Assembly (NCBI GenBank): GCA_905214525.1
Contig: CAJMMN010000008.1
Span: 1 to 64,000 of the forward strand
Direction: 5' to 3'
DNA length: 64,000 bases
Source: an uncultured bacterium
GTDB taxonomy: Bacteria > Actinomycetota > Coriobacteriia > Coriobacteriales > Coriobacteriaceae
Positions 54,874-62,767 of this stretch are shown here, in pieces (position 1 is the first letter of the stretch; every line of letters begins with the position of its first letter). Under the pieces are notes generated by a model that searched no databases, had not been told where the DNA came from, and saw nothing but the letters and a program-made list of their open reading frames with translations. A program made the translations under genes and the position numbers.

Positions 54874-55161
54874 TCAGCCGGCAGCAAGAAGTTTTTCGCT
54901 CAGAGCCGCACGGGCAAACTCACTTGGCGTCATCCCCTCGGCAGCCGCCCGTCGACGAATGGCCTCCTTCATTCCCAGAGGAATCTTGACCGACAGCGTT
55001 GCCGTCCCCTCACCCGAGAGTGGGGGCCGTCCATGCACGATCCCACCAACGGTGTGTTCGCCATCCGGAAACTCTCCGCGCTCGTACGACTCGCACCACG
55101 CGTCAATCATTTCATCCGTTACAACCTGACCATTAGCGGCCGTATACGTCTTGCCCATCAT
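54874..55161 (-). CDS. Ribbon-helix-helix antitoxin-like protein
   Basis: A 95-residue protein whose C-terminal part (TATLSVKIPLGMKEAIRRRA followed by AEGMTPSEFARAALSEKL) is a ribbon-helix-helix DNA-binding fold of the CopG/Arc type. The N-terminal part (MMGKTYTAANGQVVTDEMID) is probably the toxin-contacting region. Its ATG overlaps the stop (ATGATG/TGA) of the ancestral toxin frame just upstream, the usual toxin-antitoxin arrangement. It looks intact although the toxin is broken. Confidence 0.8.
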   Translation of the reverse strand: MMGKTYTAANGQVVTDEMIDAWCESYERGEFPDGEHTVGGIVHGRPPLSGEGTATLSVKIPLGMKEAIRRRAAAEGMTPSEFARAALSEKLLAAG

Positions 55162-55423
55162 CGACCCCTTTGCCGAGCCCGTTCAATCTCCTGCCAAAAT
55201 TTCTTCTGGACTGGAGACAAGGCATGAATGATAAGCCCCCACGGACAAGCTCGACCGCGACAAGCTCCACGCTTCGTCCGTCTGGGAGCCATCCAATCGC
55301 AAGCCATCTCGGCGGCTCGTCCTTCGGCTCGCGACGAATGCACTCAGTAACCGCAAGCCAAGCGCTAAGCACCTGCTTTTCCGTCAGGTGCTTTTTAGCG
55401 TTGGGATGGATCTCAACATCCAT
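55158..55423 (-). pseudogene. Frameshifted toxin gene (BrnT-like) of a toxin-antitoxin pair
   Basis: The first part (from ATG 55423, GGAGGAG upstream) reads MDVEIHPNAKKHLTEKQVLS and on to RSVELVAVELV. At a run of five C (plus strand, 55236-55240) the frame shifts; the next frame then reads GLIIHALSPVQKKFWQEI to a stop at 55158 that overlaps the antitoxin start. One more base in the run would restore a single protein of about 88 residues. The IHPNA...HAL pattern resembles BrnT-like RNase toxins, but the family call is tentative. A sequencing error cannot be excluded. Confidence 0.7.
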
Positions 55424-55481
55424 GCATCTTCTCCTCCATCTTACCCAATTTCGTATGACGAAAGTCCGCTGTCGCCAATTC

Positions 55482-55841
55482 TTAAGCCGGCACGCGTTGG
55501 AGAGCAGGGGTCGAAACAATGATTGAAGGACGCTCTAGTACGGCCCAGGCGCCGGGGCAGGAGCACATACGCCAGGGACGTACGTTTTCGTAGCATACGA
55601 GGACATAGCCACGTGCATCGATAAAGGCGATATCGATGGGATAGGCCATAAAACACGTATGGACCGAAGAGCAGCGTGGAAATGCCATGACGAGCGGCAG
55701 ACCGTTGGCGGCAACCGGACACCGTCCCAGCATGCCGCGCAGGCGCACGGCAAACGACTCCGCCACCGCAAACTCGGCCGGCGTCCAGCCCAGCCTATTG
55801 AGTGCCCGCGCGTAGGCGATGTAGGACGAGACCGCGGTCAC
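55482..55841 (-). CDS. DUF192 family protein at the end of the tad operon
   Basis: A 119-residue protein of the DUF192 family. RLRGMLGRCP, then HTCFMAYPIDIAFIDARGYVL and VLERPS follow the usual family order. Start GTG 55841 overlaps the stop of the TadE-like gene upstream. Function of DUF192 is unknown. Placement at the end of a Tad operon suggests a link to pilus assembly or secretion. It has no signal peptide, unlike many family members, and several extra Cys. Confidence 0.78.
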   Translation of the reverse strand: MTAVSSYIAYARALNRLGWTPAEFAVAESFAVRLRGMLGRCPVAANGLPLVMAFPRCSSVHTCFMAYPIDIAFIDARGYVLVCYENVRPWRMCSCPGAWAVLERPSIIVSTPALQRVPA

Positions 55842-56314
55842 ATGACCACCCCCGGACGCCATGGATCGACCGTCACCGCGCGCTCGTGCGACAACGTTGT
55901 CGGCGCCCCCAGCGGAACGCCAGCGATGCTGAGAGAAGTCGGCCACGGCTCATAGTGCATGGTGCAGGTGTAGGTCCTAAACGTACCGGATAGGGAGAGC
56001 AGGCCACCATCCGATGCCTCCGCGCCTTGCTCGCTCGACACTTCGATCTGCAAGTCATAGCCTTCCATGGCATTCAGAATTTGAGTCCGGACCGTCGCCG
56101 AGGCATCGACAGAGCTTTCGTCGCCCTCCCCGCTCGGCGCCACGGCGTGCGCCAACACGATGTCGGGCACCACGCGGTCGAAGCGCGCGACAGCGCTGGC
56201 ATAGATCATGACGTTGTATACGATGAGTGCCAGCACCAGCAAAACGGGCGTAACCACTGTTATCTCCACCGTCGCTTGGGCGCGCTCCTCGCGCAGACGC
56301 ATGCGGATACTCAT
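55838..56314 (-). CDS. tadE: TadE-like pseudopilin
   Basis: A 158-residue protein starting MSIRMRLREERAQATVE, a prepilin-type leader, then one hydrophobic helix (ITVVTPVLLVLALIVYNVMI) and an outer domain. TadE-like proteins are minor pilins of the Tad system. The conserved Glu of the mature start is present five residues after the expected cut between Ala and Gln; the usual Gly before the cut is Ala. The ATG overlaps the upstream stop (TAATG). Confidence 0.85.
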   Translation of the reverse strand: MSIRMRLREERAQATVEITVVTPVLLVLALIVYNVMIYASAVARFDRVVPDIVLAHAVAPSGEGDESSVDASATVRTQILNAMEGYDLQIEVSSEQGAEASDGGLLSLSGTFRTYTCTMHYEPWPTSLSIAGVPLGAPTTLSHERAVTVDPWRPGVVM

Positions 56315-58467
56315 TACGACCCACCGCCCAGAGCGCCAACCAGCGTGGCGACATCGACGGTGAGCGGGATGGAGCCGCCGCCGGGCAGAGGAATCTCCGC
56401 AAGCGTGAACACCGTACCGCTGATGGTGCGTTCGACTTGATATTCCAACGCCTCGCAAAGCGCCTTGGGATCGGTCACGCCCAACGGAATACTTCGCAGT
56501 TTGTCTTGCGCTTGAGAGAGACCAGCAATGTCAGACCCCGGGCTCTTAATGACGTTGGCGGAATCAGTCAGCACCGGCTTTCGCAGGCGCAAGTCGCACG
56601 GTTCCAAACCCAGCGCCGCCACGGACGCCGAAACGGTATCGCCGAGCCACGATGCGATGGAGCCCAACGCGCCGCTGCCCCCTCCTAGGCCTTTAATCAT
56701 CTCGTCCATAAGTTCGTCGGCCGAACCTTGGATGTCTCCGTATCCCACAAGCAGCCGTCCCCAGACATCCATGACGCCGTCGAGTACGCCGGCAACGCCA
56801 CCCGAGCGTTCCTTCAATGTCGAGAAAAATCGCGAAAGCACGTTGTTTTGCGCCGTCGCCTCATCGGGCGCCAGCACCGCGGCAGAGATGGCACCGCGAT
56901 CGCCAAGCCTGACTGCCGTGTTAAACGAAGAGTTGAGCTCATCGGGGCTCGAGATGGCACCCGAAACCGCAAAGGCAACCACGCCGTTGCGACCGGGCGG
57001 AGCGATACGTGGACGCTCGCCCGAAAGCGCTTTGATGGCCTGGTCAAACGCATTGCTCGCACGGTCGGTCTCGTCTTCGGTCTGACGTTCGAGCTCGAGC
57101 TCTTTGTTGCGGCATTCGACGTAGCCTTCCAGGGCGTCTTTGAACTTGTCAAAGTGATACTCGAAGCCGTTTTCGATCGATGTAGAAGGAGCGGCGACGG
57201 CACCCAGTGTCTTGACTCCAAAATGGCAGCGGTCGCATGCTTCTCTCCCGTCAAAGTCAGCAACCGATGACAGTCCTCCCGGCGCTCCCTTTTTATAGTT
57301 TGGGCAGCCAGTTCCATAATGGATGTACGTCTTGCCGTCATTGCTGCTCGTCGGCCACGCGGCATCGGTATAAAGATCGCTCGCCCTGGCCTCGTCCGCG
57401 TTGCGCGGCAGCAGCGGCAGGTCCGCGACGACGCTCGTGCCGTCGTCCACGATGGAGGCTCGCCCGAGCTCTTCACCGGCATACCGATAGAACGCCTTTC
57501 GAGCGGCAGACTCCGCCTGCATCTCGACACCGCTTCCAAGCGGCTTTTCGTTAGCAAGGCGCTGACGGTAATATGTTCTCGCTCGGTCAAGCGCCACCTG
57601 GGGCTCCCACGTGACGCTCGATGCGTAATGTGGGTTGAGCTCGCCCGGCAGCGACGCCAGCTTCTTCGCGCGCTCCCACATGCACGAACGGCCACCAATC
57701 GTGCCCTTGTCCGACCCGCCGCAGTCCGCAAGCCAGGCGCGCTCTTTTGCTTTCGCCGTATCCTCAGAAGCCTCCTTCAACTTTTTGGCTGCGAGCTCTA
57801 AATCATCTGATGTGTCTTTAATGGTATCGGTCGAGATCTCTGACCCTTTGAGCGCAGCAAAGTCCGACTCGGATGTCCTGGGCACGGCAAGCGCCGTACC
57901 GGTATAGGTCACACTATCGGTATCCTGCGCCGACACCGCCTGCGTGGCACGCGCGGCGATCAGATACGGCAGAGCCGTCTCGATTTTCTGTAAGCCTTCC
58001 GATGCGCTTTTGGCAAACTTGTTGCGCGTTTTAATGATCTCGATCCCGGTGTCGACCATATTGCCGGCAACCGGCTCGGCACCCGGGATGAGGATGGCGA
58101 CCAGGCCCGTCCCGATCGTGGCAAACCCCGCCAGCCCCAGACTCAAGATACTCGCATCAACCACCGTGGCAGCCGTGTGATAGGACGACACTACGTTGGC
58201 ACCCGCCAGCGCGCCGCTATCGGCCGCCACCTGGGCGTCCCCGGCACGCGACATGCTCCATATCGCCGCGGTCGACGAAAACAACAATGTGAGCACCACT
58301 AGGATGACCACGGCAGAAGAAAGCGTGGTATAGGCGCCGTCTTCGATAAACAGATCGACACCGGCTCGACCCATAAAGCCGCCTCGCTTGCGATGGCAGC
58401 TCGGACGGTGCGTCAAAACGCGTCTAGACCAGAAACGCTTAATCCCATGCAGCAATCCACGAATCAT
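56314..58467 (-). CDS. tadG: TadG-like pilus assembly protein
   Basis: A 717-residue protein with an N-terminal membrane helix (AYTTLSSAVVILVVLTLLFS) after about 35 basic residues, then QVAADSGALAGANVVSSY, the DxxxLAgA pattern of TadG/Flp-associated proteins. The large outer region has coiled-coil segments (LELAAKKLKEASEDTAKAKE) and a Cys-rich patch (CPNYKK...CDRCHFG). Start ATG 58467 with GGAGGGAG upstream, overlapping the previous gene by 29 bp. It likely sits at the cell surface as a tip or anchor part. Confidence 0.82.
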   Translation of the reverse strand: MIRGLLHGIKRFWSRRVLTHRPSCHRKRGGFMGRAGVDLFIEDGAYTTLSSAVVILVVLTLLFSSTAAIWSMSRAGDAQVAADSGALAGANVVSSYHTAATVVDASILSLGLAGFATIGTGLVAILIPGAEPVAGNMVDTGIEIIKTRNKFAKSASEGLQKIETALPYLIAARATQAVSAQDTDSVTYTGTALAVPRTSESDFAALKGSEISTDTIKDTSDDLELAAKKLKEASEDTAKAKERAWLADCGGSDKGTIGGRSCMWERAKKLASLPGELNPHYASSVTWEPQVALDRARTYYRQRLANEKPLGSGVEMQAESAARKAFYRYAGEELGRASIVDDGTSVVADLPLLPRNADEARASDLYTDAAWPTSSNDGKTYIHYGTGCPNYKKGAPGGLSSVADFDGREACDRCHFGVKTLGAVAAPSTSIENGFEYHFDKFKDALEGYVECRNKELELERQTEDETDRASNAFDQAIKALSGERPRIAPPGRNGVVAFAVSGAISSPDELNSSFNTAVRLGDRGAISAAVLAPDEATAQNNVLSRFFSTLKERSGGVAGVLDGVMDVWGRLLVGYGDIQGSADELMDEMIKGLGGGSGALGSIASWLGDTVSASVAALGLEPCDLRLRKPVLTDSANVIKSPGSDIAGLSQAQDKLRSIPLGVTDPKALCEALEYQVERTISGTVFTLAEIPLPGGGSIPLTVDVATLVGALGGGS

Positions 58468-58936
58468 AATCTCCCTCCAGCCATTCGGGACGCGATTGAT
58501 ACGAGACATCGACCTTGAGCTCAACGTAGCCGCCCTCGGCGGTACCACCCATAGCCTGCACAAACGCACCGATCACAGGCAACGGCTTGACCTCGCCGGA
58601 AACGGACACGGACGAGGCGCCACCCGCACCGACCCGGCCAAGCTCGATATCCCACGACAACGGCCCGCCGGCATGAAAGATCGAAACGTTGGGCACTGCG
58701 GCAAGTCGGCGGCGGGTGAACTCCTTAAGATCGTCGTCCTTCGCCGTCGTCGTGGTCATGAGCCGCGCGGTCTCGGCGGCGGCAGACTCCATGACCGCGC
58801 GCGTATAGAGCAGACACACCGGTTGCAGTGCGAGAAGGATGAGCGTCAGAAACGTCGGCAGCAAAAAAGCGGCCTCGACCGTAGACTGCGCCCGGTCCTC
58901 GCGCGCGATATCAATACAGCGCGATGTCCTCAGCAC
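58439..58936 (-). CDS. tadE: TadE-like pseudopilin
   Basis: About 165 residues. Leader REDRAQSTVEAAFLLPTFL, then a membrane helix and an outer domain with RAVMESAAAETARLM. Start is uncertain; GTG 58936 is the nearest codon before the leader and overlaps the small pilin gene. Ala, not Gly, precedes the expected cut site. Confidence 0.75.
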   Translation of the reverse strand: MLRTSRCIDIAREDRAQSTVEAAFLLPTFLTLILLALQPVCLLYTRAVMESAAAETARLMTTTTAKDDDLKEFTRRRLAAVPNVSIFHAGGPLSWDIELGRVGAGGASSVSVSGEVKPLPVIGAFVQAMGGTAEGGYVELKVDVSYQSRPEWLEGDYDSWIAAWD

Positions 58937-59129
58937 CCGCAGCAGCGTCGACAACCGATGTCGAGGTGACGCCGTGAGACGCCGCCCGCTCGACCAGCGC
59001 CGCCAAGCGCCCATCGGTGCCAGCACGCCAAAGCCCCGCAATCGCCAGCACGATCGATAACAGCGCCACCGTGACGATGGCGTATTCCACAGTCGCTTGG
59101 GCAACCTCCTCACGCAGAACGCCATGCAT
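58911..59129 (-). CDS. Small pilin-like protein
   Basis: A 72-residue protein, MHGVLREEVAQATVEYAIVT and one helix, then a short outer tail. Resembles a Flp/TadE minor pilin. AGGAGGGG precedes the ATG; the gene begins 1 bp after the previous stop. The cut site has Ala at -1. Confidence 0.78.
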   Translation of the reverse strand: MHGVLREEVAQATVEYAIVTVALLSIVLAIAGLWRAGTDGRLAALVERAASHGVTSTSVVDAAAGAEDIALY

Positions 59130-59130
59130 T

Positions 59131-59694
59131 TCACGACCCCTCCTTTGAGCTTATTGTTTGCGGGACCAGGCGCACGGCGCGCAGACGACACGAAGCATCG
59201 CCAGTATCCGCAGCAACCGTCACCATATCGACCCAGCCGCGTCCGTCACGCACGATGGCACCCCACACGTTTCCCTTGATGTCGAGATAGCCGCTCAGAG
59301 CAAGTTGCGCCGTGGGTACCTCGCGATAGGAACGCAGCATATCCGCCGCCGCTTCGGTCATCGGTCGGTCCTCGGACCATGCAAGCCGGACCACAATCGC
59401 GTTGCCCCCAGGCGAATCCGTCGCAGTGCCAGACCGCTTGTCGAGCGTCCGCAGAAAGGTTTGCGCCGTGACAGCGACATCCGAATCGTCCGCATCTCGC
59501 ATCTCATCTTTTTGAGACGCCACCGCCGAATCTGAGCCCAAATCGGAGGCGGTCCCAGGACGCTGCTGCCGCGCGGCGTTAAGCCCCCAAAGCACCGCCG
59601 CTATCGCCACGGTCAGGCAAGCAAACACCAGCAGCACCCCGACGGGGCGCTCGCCCTCTACAGGCTGTTGATGCCCTCGCTGATAGCGTTCCAT
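59131..59694 (-). CDS. Tad-operon membrane protein of unknown function
   Basis: A 187-residue protein with one membrane helix (VGVLLVFACLTVAIAAVLWG, about 18-37) and an outer domain of about 145 residues that I do not recognise. It is not an SAF-type CpaB protein. The chosen start overlaps the flp gene by 37 bp; a later GTG start is possible. Its place between flp and the minor pilins suggests a role in pilus assembly. Confidence 0.65.
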   Translation of the reverse strand: MERYQRGHQQPVEGERPVGVLLVFACLTVAIAAVLWGLNAARQQRPGTASDLGSDSAVASQKDEMRDADDSDVAVTAQTFLRTLDKRSGTATDSPGGNAIVVRLAWSEDRPMTEAAADMLRSYREVPTAQLALSGYLDIKGNVWGAIVRDGRGWVDMVTVAADTGDASCRLRAVRLVPQTISSKEGS

Positions 59695-59891
59695 AGATCT
59701 TGGACCTTGCCCTTAAATGCGACGATGGCGATAATCGCGATCACCACGAGCACGCCGACCAAGATGGCATACTCGGTGGTACCCTGCGCACTCTCCTCCT
59801 GCAATAGTTCCTTGGCGCGCTGACGAACATGTGCCGCCCGGCAAAACGCCCAGCCCTGCACCTTGCCAGCAGTGTCAGTCATCGTGTTCAT
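59658..59891 (-). CDS. flp: Flp-type major pilin
   Basis: A 77-residue type IVb pilin. A long basic leader of about 35 residues is followed by the core QGTTEYAILVGVLVVIAIIA and a short tail. The Glu and Tyr of the Flp motif are present. The residue before the expected cut is Ala (ESA-QGTTEY). It is probably the main subunit of the surface fibre built by TadA-TadB-TadC. Confidence 0.88.
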   Translation of the reverse strand: MNTMTDTAGKVQGWAFCRAAHVRQRAKELLQEESAQGTTEYAILVGVLVVIAIIAIVAFKGKVQDLWNAISEGINSL

Positions 59892-59901
59892 GTATTCCTC
59901 C

Positions 59902-60543
59902 CTACATCATCCCGCCTGCTCCCAGCAGCGGGCCCAATATGGACAGAAGCAACGCCGGCAAGATGAGCGTGCCGGTGGGAATCAGCAGCTTGACGGGCGC
60001 ACGCTCGATCTCGCGCTCGACCGCGGCGCGATGAGCCGCACGGATCTCGCGACTTTGAGCGGCCAGCGTCTCGGCAAGTGGGGCACCCAGGGCGAGCGCC
60101 TGCCCCACCGTGATGGCAAAGGTCTCGAGCGCTCGCACGTCCAGGTCGCGCGCGGCGGCCAACAACTCGTCCTCACGCGTGCCCACGCCCACCTGCCACG
60201 CCATGCAGGCGCGCTCAAGGCGAAGAGCCAGCACTGACCGGCGGTTGGCGCAGAAAATCTCAAGCGCCGCATCAAACGAAAGACCGGCCGAAAGACCCAA
60301 GCGCACAACATCGATCATCTCGGAAACTTCGCCGAGCGACACTCGCGCCGGGCCGCCCGCTCCAACCGCGCCCTTCACTCGCGCGGTCAGAGCATCGACC
60401 ACCGAGCGACCCGCGGCAGCGACCAGCACCGCCTCGCGCTTGCAGGCCCCTGCGATCTTGCGTGCATCCGCCCGATCCAAACCCGTCGCGACAAATACAC
60501 TCAGGGCGCACAGGCAAGCCGCAACTGCAACCGGGGCGCTCAT
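59902..60543 (-). CDS. tadC: TadC-like inner-membrane platform protein
   Basis: A 213-residue type II secretion F-domain protein with an N-terminal helix, a conserved cytoplasmic region (EMIDVVRLGLSAGLSFDAAL) and helices near the C-terminus (KLLIPTGTLILPALLLSIL). Start ATG 60543 overlaps the tadB stop (ATGA). It partners TadB as the membrane base on which the ATPase works. Shorter than average TadC, mainly in its first half. Confidence 0.87.
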   Translation of the reverse strand: MSAPVAVAACLCALSVFVATGLDRADARKIAGACKREAVLVAAAGRSVVDALTARVKGAVGAGGPARVSLGEVSEMIDVVRLGLSAGLSFDAALEIFCANRRSVLALRLERACMAWQVGVGTREDELLAAARDLDVRALETFAITVGQALALGAPLAETLAAQSREIRAAHRAAVEREIERAPVKLLIPTGTLILPALLLSILGPLLGAGGMM

Positions 60544-61466
60544 AGCTCCACCCGCATAATGCGCCGGATAACCACCAGGGCAACGGCGTTGAGGGCAAGA
60601 CCCAACACCACAGCGCCCGCGCCGGCGGGCGTCGCAAGACCGCGACGAAAATCTGCCGAAAGCAGCGCCAACACCGCGCACATGCCCGCCGGCATCGCCG
60701 CGACCATATGCGCAGACATGCGAGCCTGCGACGTCTTAACATCCAGGCGGCGCTTGAGCTCGATGCGCTCCCCCACCATGCTCGACGCCTCGGACAGTAA
60801 GTCGGCAAGCGGAGCGCCGGTGCGCTGAGACACCTTAAGCGCCAAGGTCACAAGCGAAAGACCGGGGGCGTCGATACGCACGAGCAAGTCATCGAGCGCG
60901 TCGGTCGCCGAGATGCCGCAATCGATCGCCGCCGCCACCCGCAAAAACTCGGTATGCACTGGCTCTTGCGCATGAGCGCCCACAAAGCGCATGCCCTGGG
61001 CCAGCGAATGTCCCGAGGCAAGCGACATGGAAAGTGCGGTGAACGCCTCGGGCATTGCCTCTTCTGCATCGTGTTGCTCGCGCCGGCTCTCAAAGCCATC
61101 CCGAGCGGCACCAACGGCAAACGGAGCAACAAGTCCCAAGGCAAATCCGAGGGGCGATAACGACACCATCGTTAGTAAAACGCAGCAGACACCGCTCGAT
61201 AGCAGCAGAAACGCCAAACGTCCCGAAGCATCTTCGATCACGAGGCCAAGGCGATGCGCCGGAGCCAGCGATGCCCACGAACGGGCGATCTTTTTCAGCA
61301 GATCGTTTTCCACCAGCTCACGCGGCAGCTTCTCTGCCACCGTCTCGAGCGCCTGACGTGCCAGCTCCGCCGGCGGTACCTGCGGCACACGAGGTTCCGC
61401 CCCGCACGCCGTCGCGACAGAAAGCCCTGCCAAGCCCCCTACGACGAGGGGCACAGTGATCTCCAT
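60540..61466 (-). CDS. tadB: TadB-like inner-membrane platform protein
   Basis: A 308-residue type II secretion F-domain protein. Helices near residues 5-22, 90-125 and at the C-terminus (ALLSADFRRGLATPAGAGAV) flank the F domain with ALSMSLASGHSLAQGMRFVG. AGGAGGTG lies before the ATG. It overlaps the tadA gene by 28 bp. Confidence 0.88.
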   Translation of the reverse strand: MEITVPLVVGGLAGLSVATACGAEPRVPQVPPAELARQALETVAEKLPRELVENDLLKKIARSWASLAPAHRLGLVIEDASGRLAFLLLSSGVCCVLLTMVSLSPLGFALGLVAPFAVGAARDGFESRREQHDAEEAMPEAFTALSMSLASGHSLAQGMRFVGAHAQEPVHTEFLRVAAAIDCGISATDALDDLLVRIDAPGLSLVTLALKVSQRTGAPLADLLSEASSMVGERIELKRRLDVKTSQARMSAHMVAAMPAGMCAVLALLSADFRRGLATPAGAGAVVLGLALNAVALVVIRRIMRVEL

Positions 61467-62767
61467 TCGTCCACCTCCTCTTGTGTGAGCGTCCCCGACC
61501 GCAGGCCTTCTGCGATAAACGGCGGCTCGCGGTCAAGCGTCCAGGTGCGCTCGGCGGCATCGAACGTCACATAGCGCTCGAGCTCTACGCCGCCCGATGC
61601 GGCGCGTCGCACCCCCGAATACGAGGAGACGAAGCGCCTGCCATCGGAGTGGCGCTCGGACATCACGATACCGTCGAGTGCCATGGCAATCTGCTCCTCG
61701 ATGAGCTCGCTCGGCAGATCGATGCCATAACGTGCAAGCAACGTCAGACGCACCACGGTCTCCTGTTCTGAACCCGCATGAAGCGTGGTGAGCGACCCGT
61801 CGTGGCCCGTGTTCATGGCCTGCAACATGTCGCAGCACTCGGCACCGCGCACCTCGCCCACCACGATGCGGTCGGGGCGCATGCGCAGGGCATTAGTCAC
61901 CAGGTCGCGGATCGTCACCGCGCCCTCGCCCTCAATTGAAGCCTCGCGCGCCTCTAGGCGCACCACGTGCGGATGATGCGCAAACTTGAGCTCGGCAGAG
62001 TCCTCGATCGTCACGATGCGCTCGCCGGTGGAAATCTCACATGACAACGCGTTGAGCAGGGTGGTCTTACCAGATCCCGTGCCTCCCGCAACCGCCAGGT
62101 CCTGTCGCAGCGACACCGCACACGACAGCAGCTGCGCATACCAAAGCGGCAGCGATCCCAACCCCACGAGCTCGTCCAGCGAGCAGATACGGTCCGAGAA
62201 CTTTCGGATGGTGAGAATCGGTCCGTCAATCGCCACAGGCGGAATCACCGCGTTGACGCGATAGCCCGTTTTGAGGCGGGCGTTGACGATGGGGCTGCGC
62301 TCGTCGATACGGCGGCCAAGTGGCGAGATAATGCGGTCGATAAGCACACGGATCTGCTCATCATCCTCAAACGCATGCTCGATGGGGTACAAGACGCCGC
62401 CGCGTTCAAAGAAAGCCGAGCGGCAGCCGTTGATCATGATCTCGGTAACGGTGTCGTCCTCGATGAGCGGCTGCAACGGCCCCAAGCCCACCACGTCATC
62501 CAAAATCTCGTCGATGATGGTCTCGCGCTCGGGCGTCGCGAGATCGGTCGGCTCCTCAACATTGAGCGCCGCCTCCACCGCAGGACGCAATTCCGAGCGG
62601 GCAAGTGCCGGGTCGATATAGGCGCTGATACGCGCCACTTCGTCGTAACCCATGCGGTCCATCACGGCGCGCTTGGTGCGTCGTTTCACGGCGCGGCGAC
62701 GCCCCACATCTACAGGCGCTGCCGCCGCCGCAGCGCCGGCAGCCTTAATCCTCGTTTGCAGGCTCAT
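61439..62767 (-). CDS. tadA: TadA/CpaF ATPase
   Basis: A 442-residue hexameric ATPase that powers pilus assembly. The Walker A is VAGGTGSGKTTLLNAL, the Asp box lies around IVTIEDSAELKF, and the Walker B is RIVVGEVRGAE, followed by the His box GHDGSLTTLHAGS. N-terminal helical region about 1-110. The ATG overlaps the tadZ stop. Confidence 0.94.
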   Translation of the reverse strand: MSLQTRIKAAGAAAAAAPVDVGRRRAVKRRTKRAVMDRMGYDEVARISAYIDPALARSELRPAVEAALNVEEPTDLATPERETIIDEILDDVVGLGPLQPLIEDDTVTEIMINGCRSAFFERGGVLYPIEHAFEDDEQIRVLIDRIISPLGRRIDERSPIVNARLKTGYRVNAVIPPVAIDGPILTIRKFSDRICSLDELVGLGSLPLWYAQLLSCAVSLRQDLAVAGGTGSGKTTLLNALSCEISTGERIVTIEDSAELKFAHHPHVVRLEAREASIEGEGAVTIRDLVTNALRMRPDRIVVGEVRGAECCDMLQAMNTGHDGSLTTLHAGSEQETVVRLTLLARYGIDLPSELIEEQIAMALDGIVMSERHSDGRRFVSSYSGVRRAASGGVELERYVTFDAAERTWTLDREPPFIAEGLRSGTLTQEEVDEWRSLCPSS

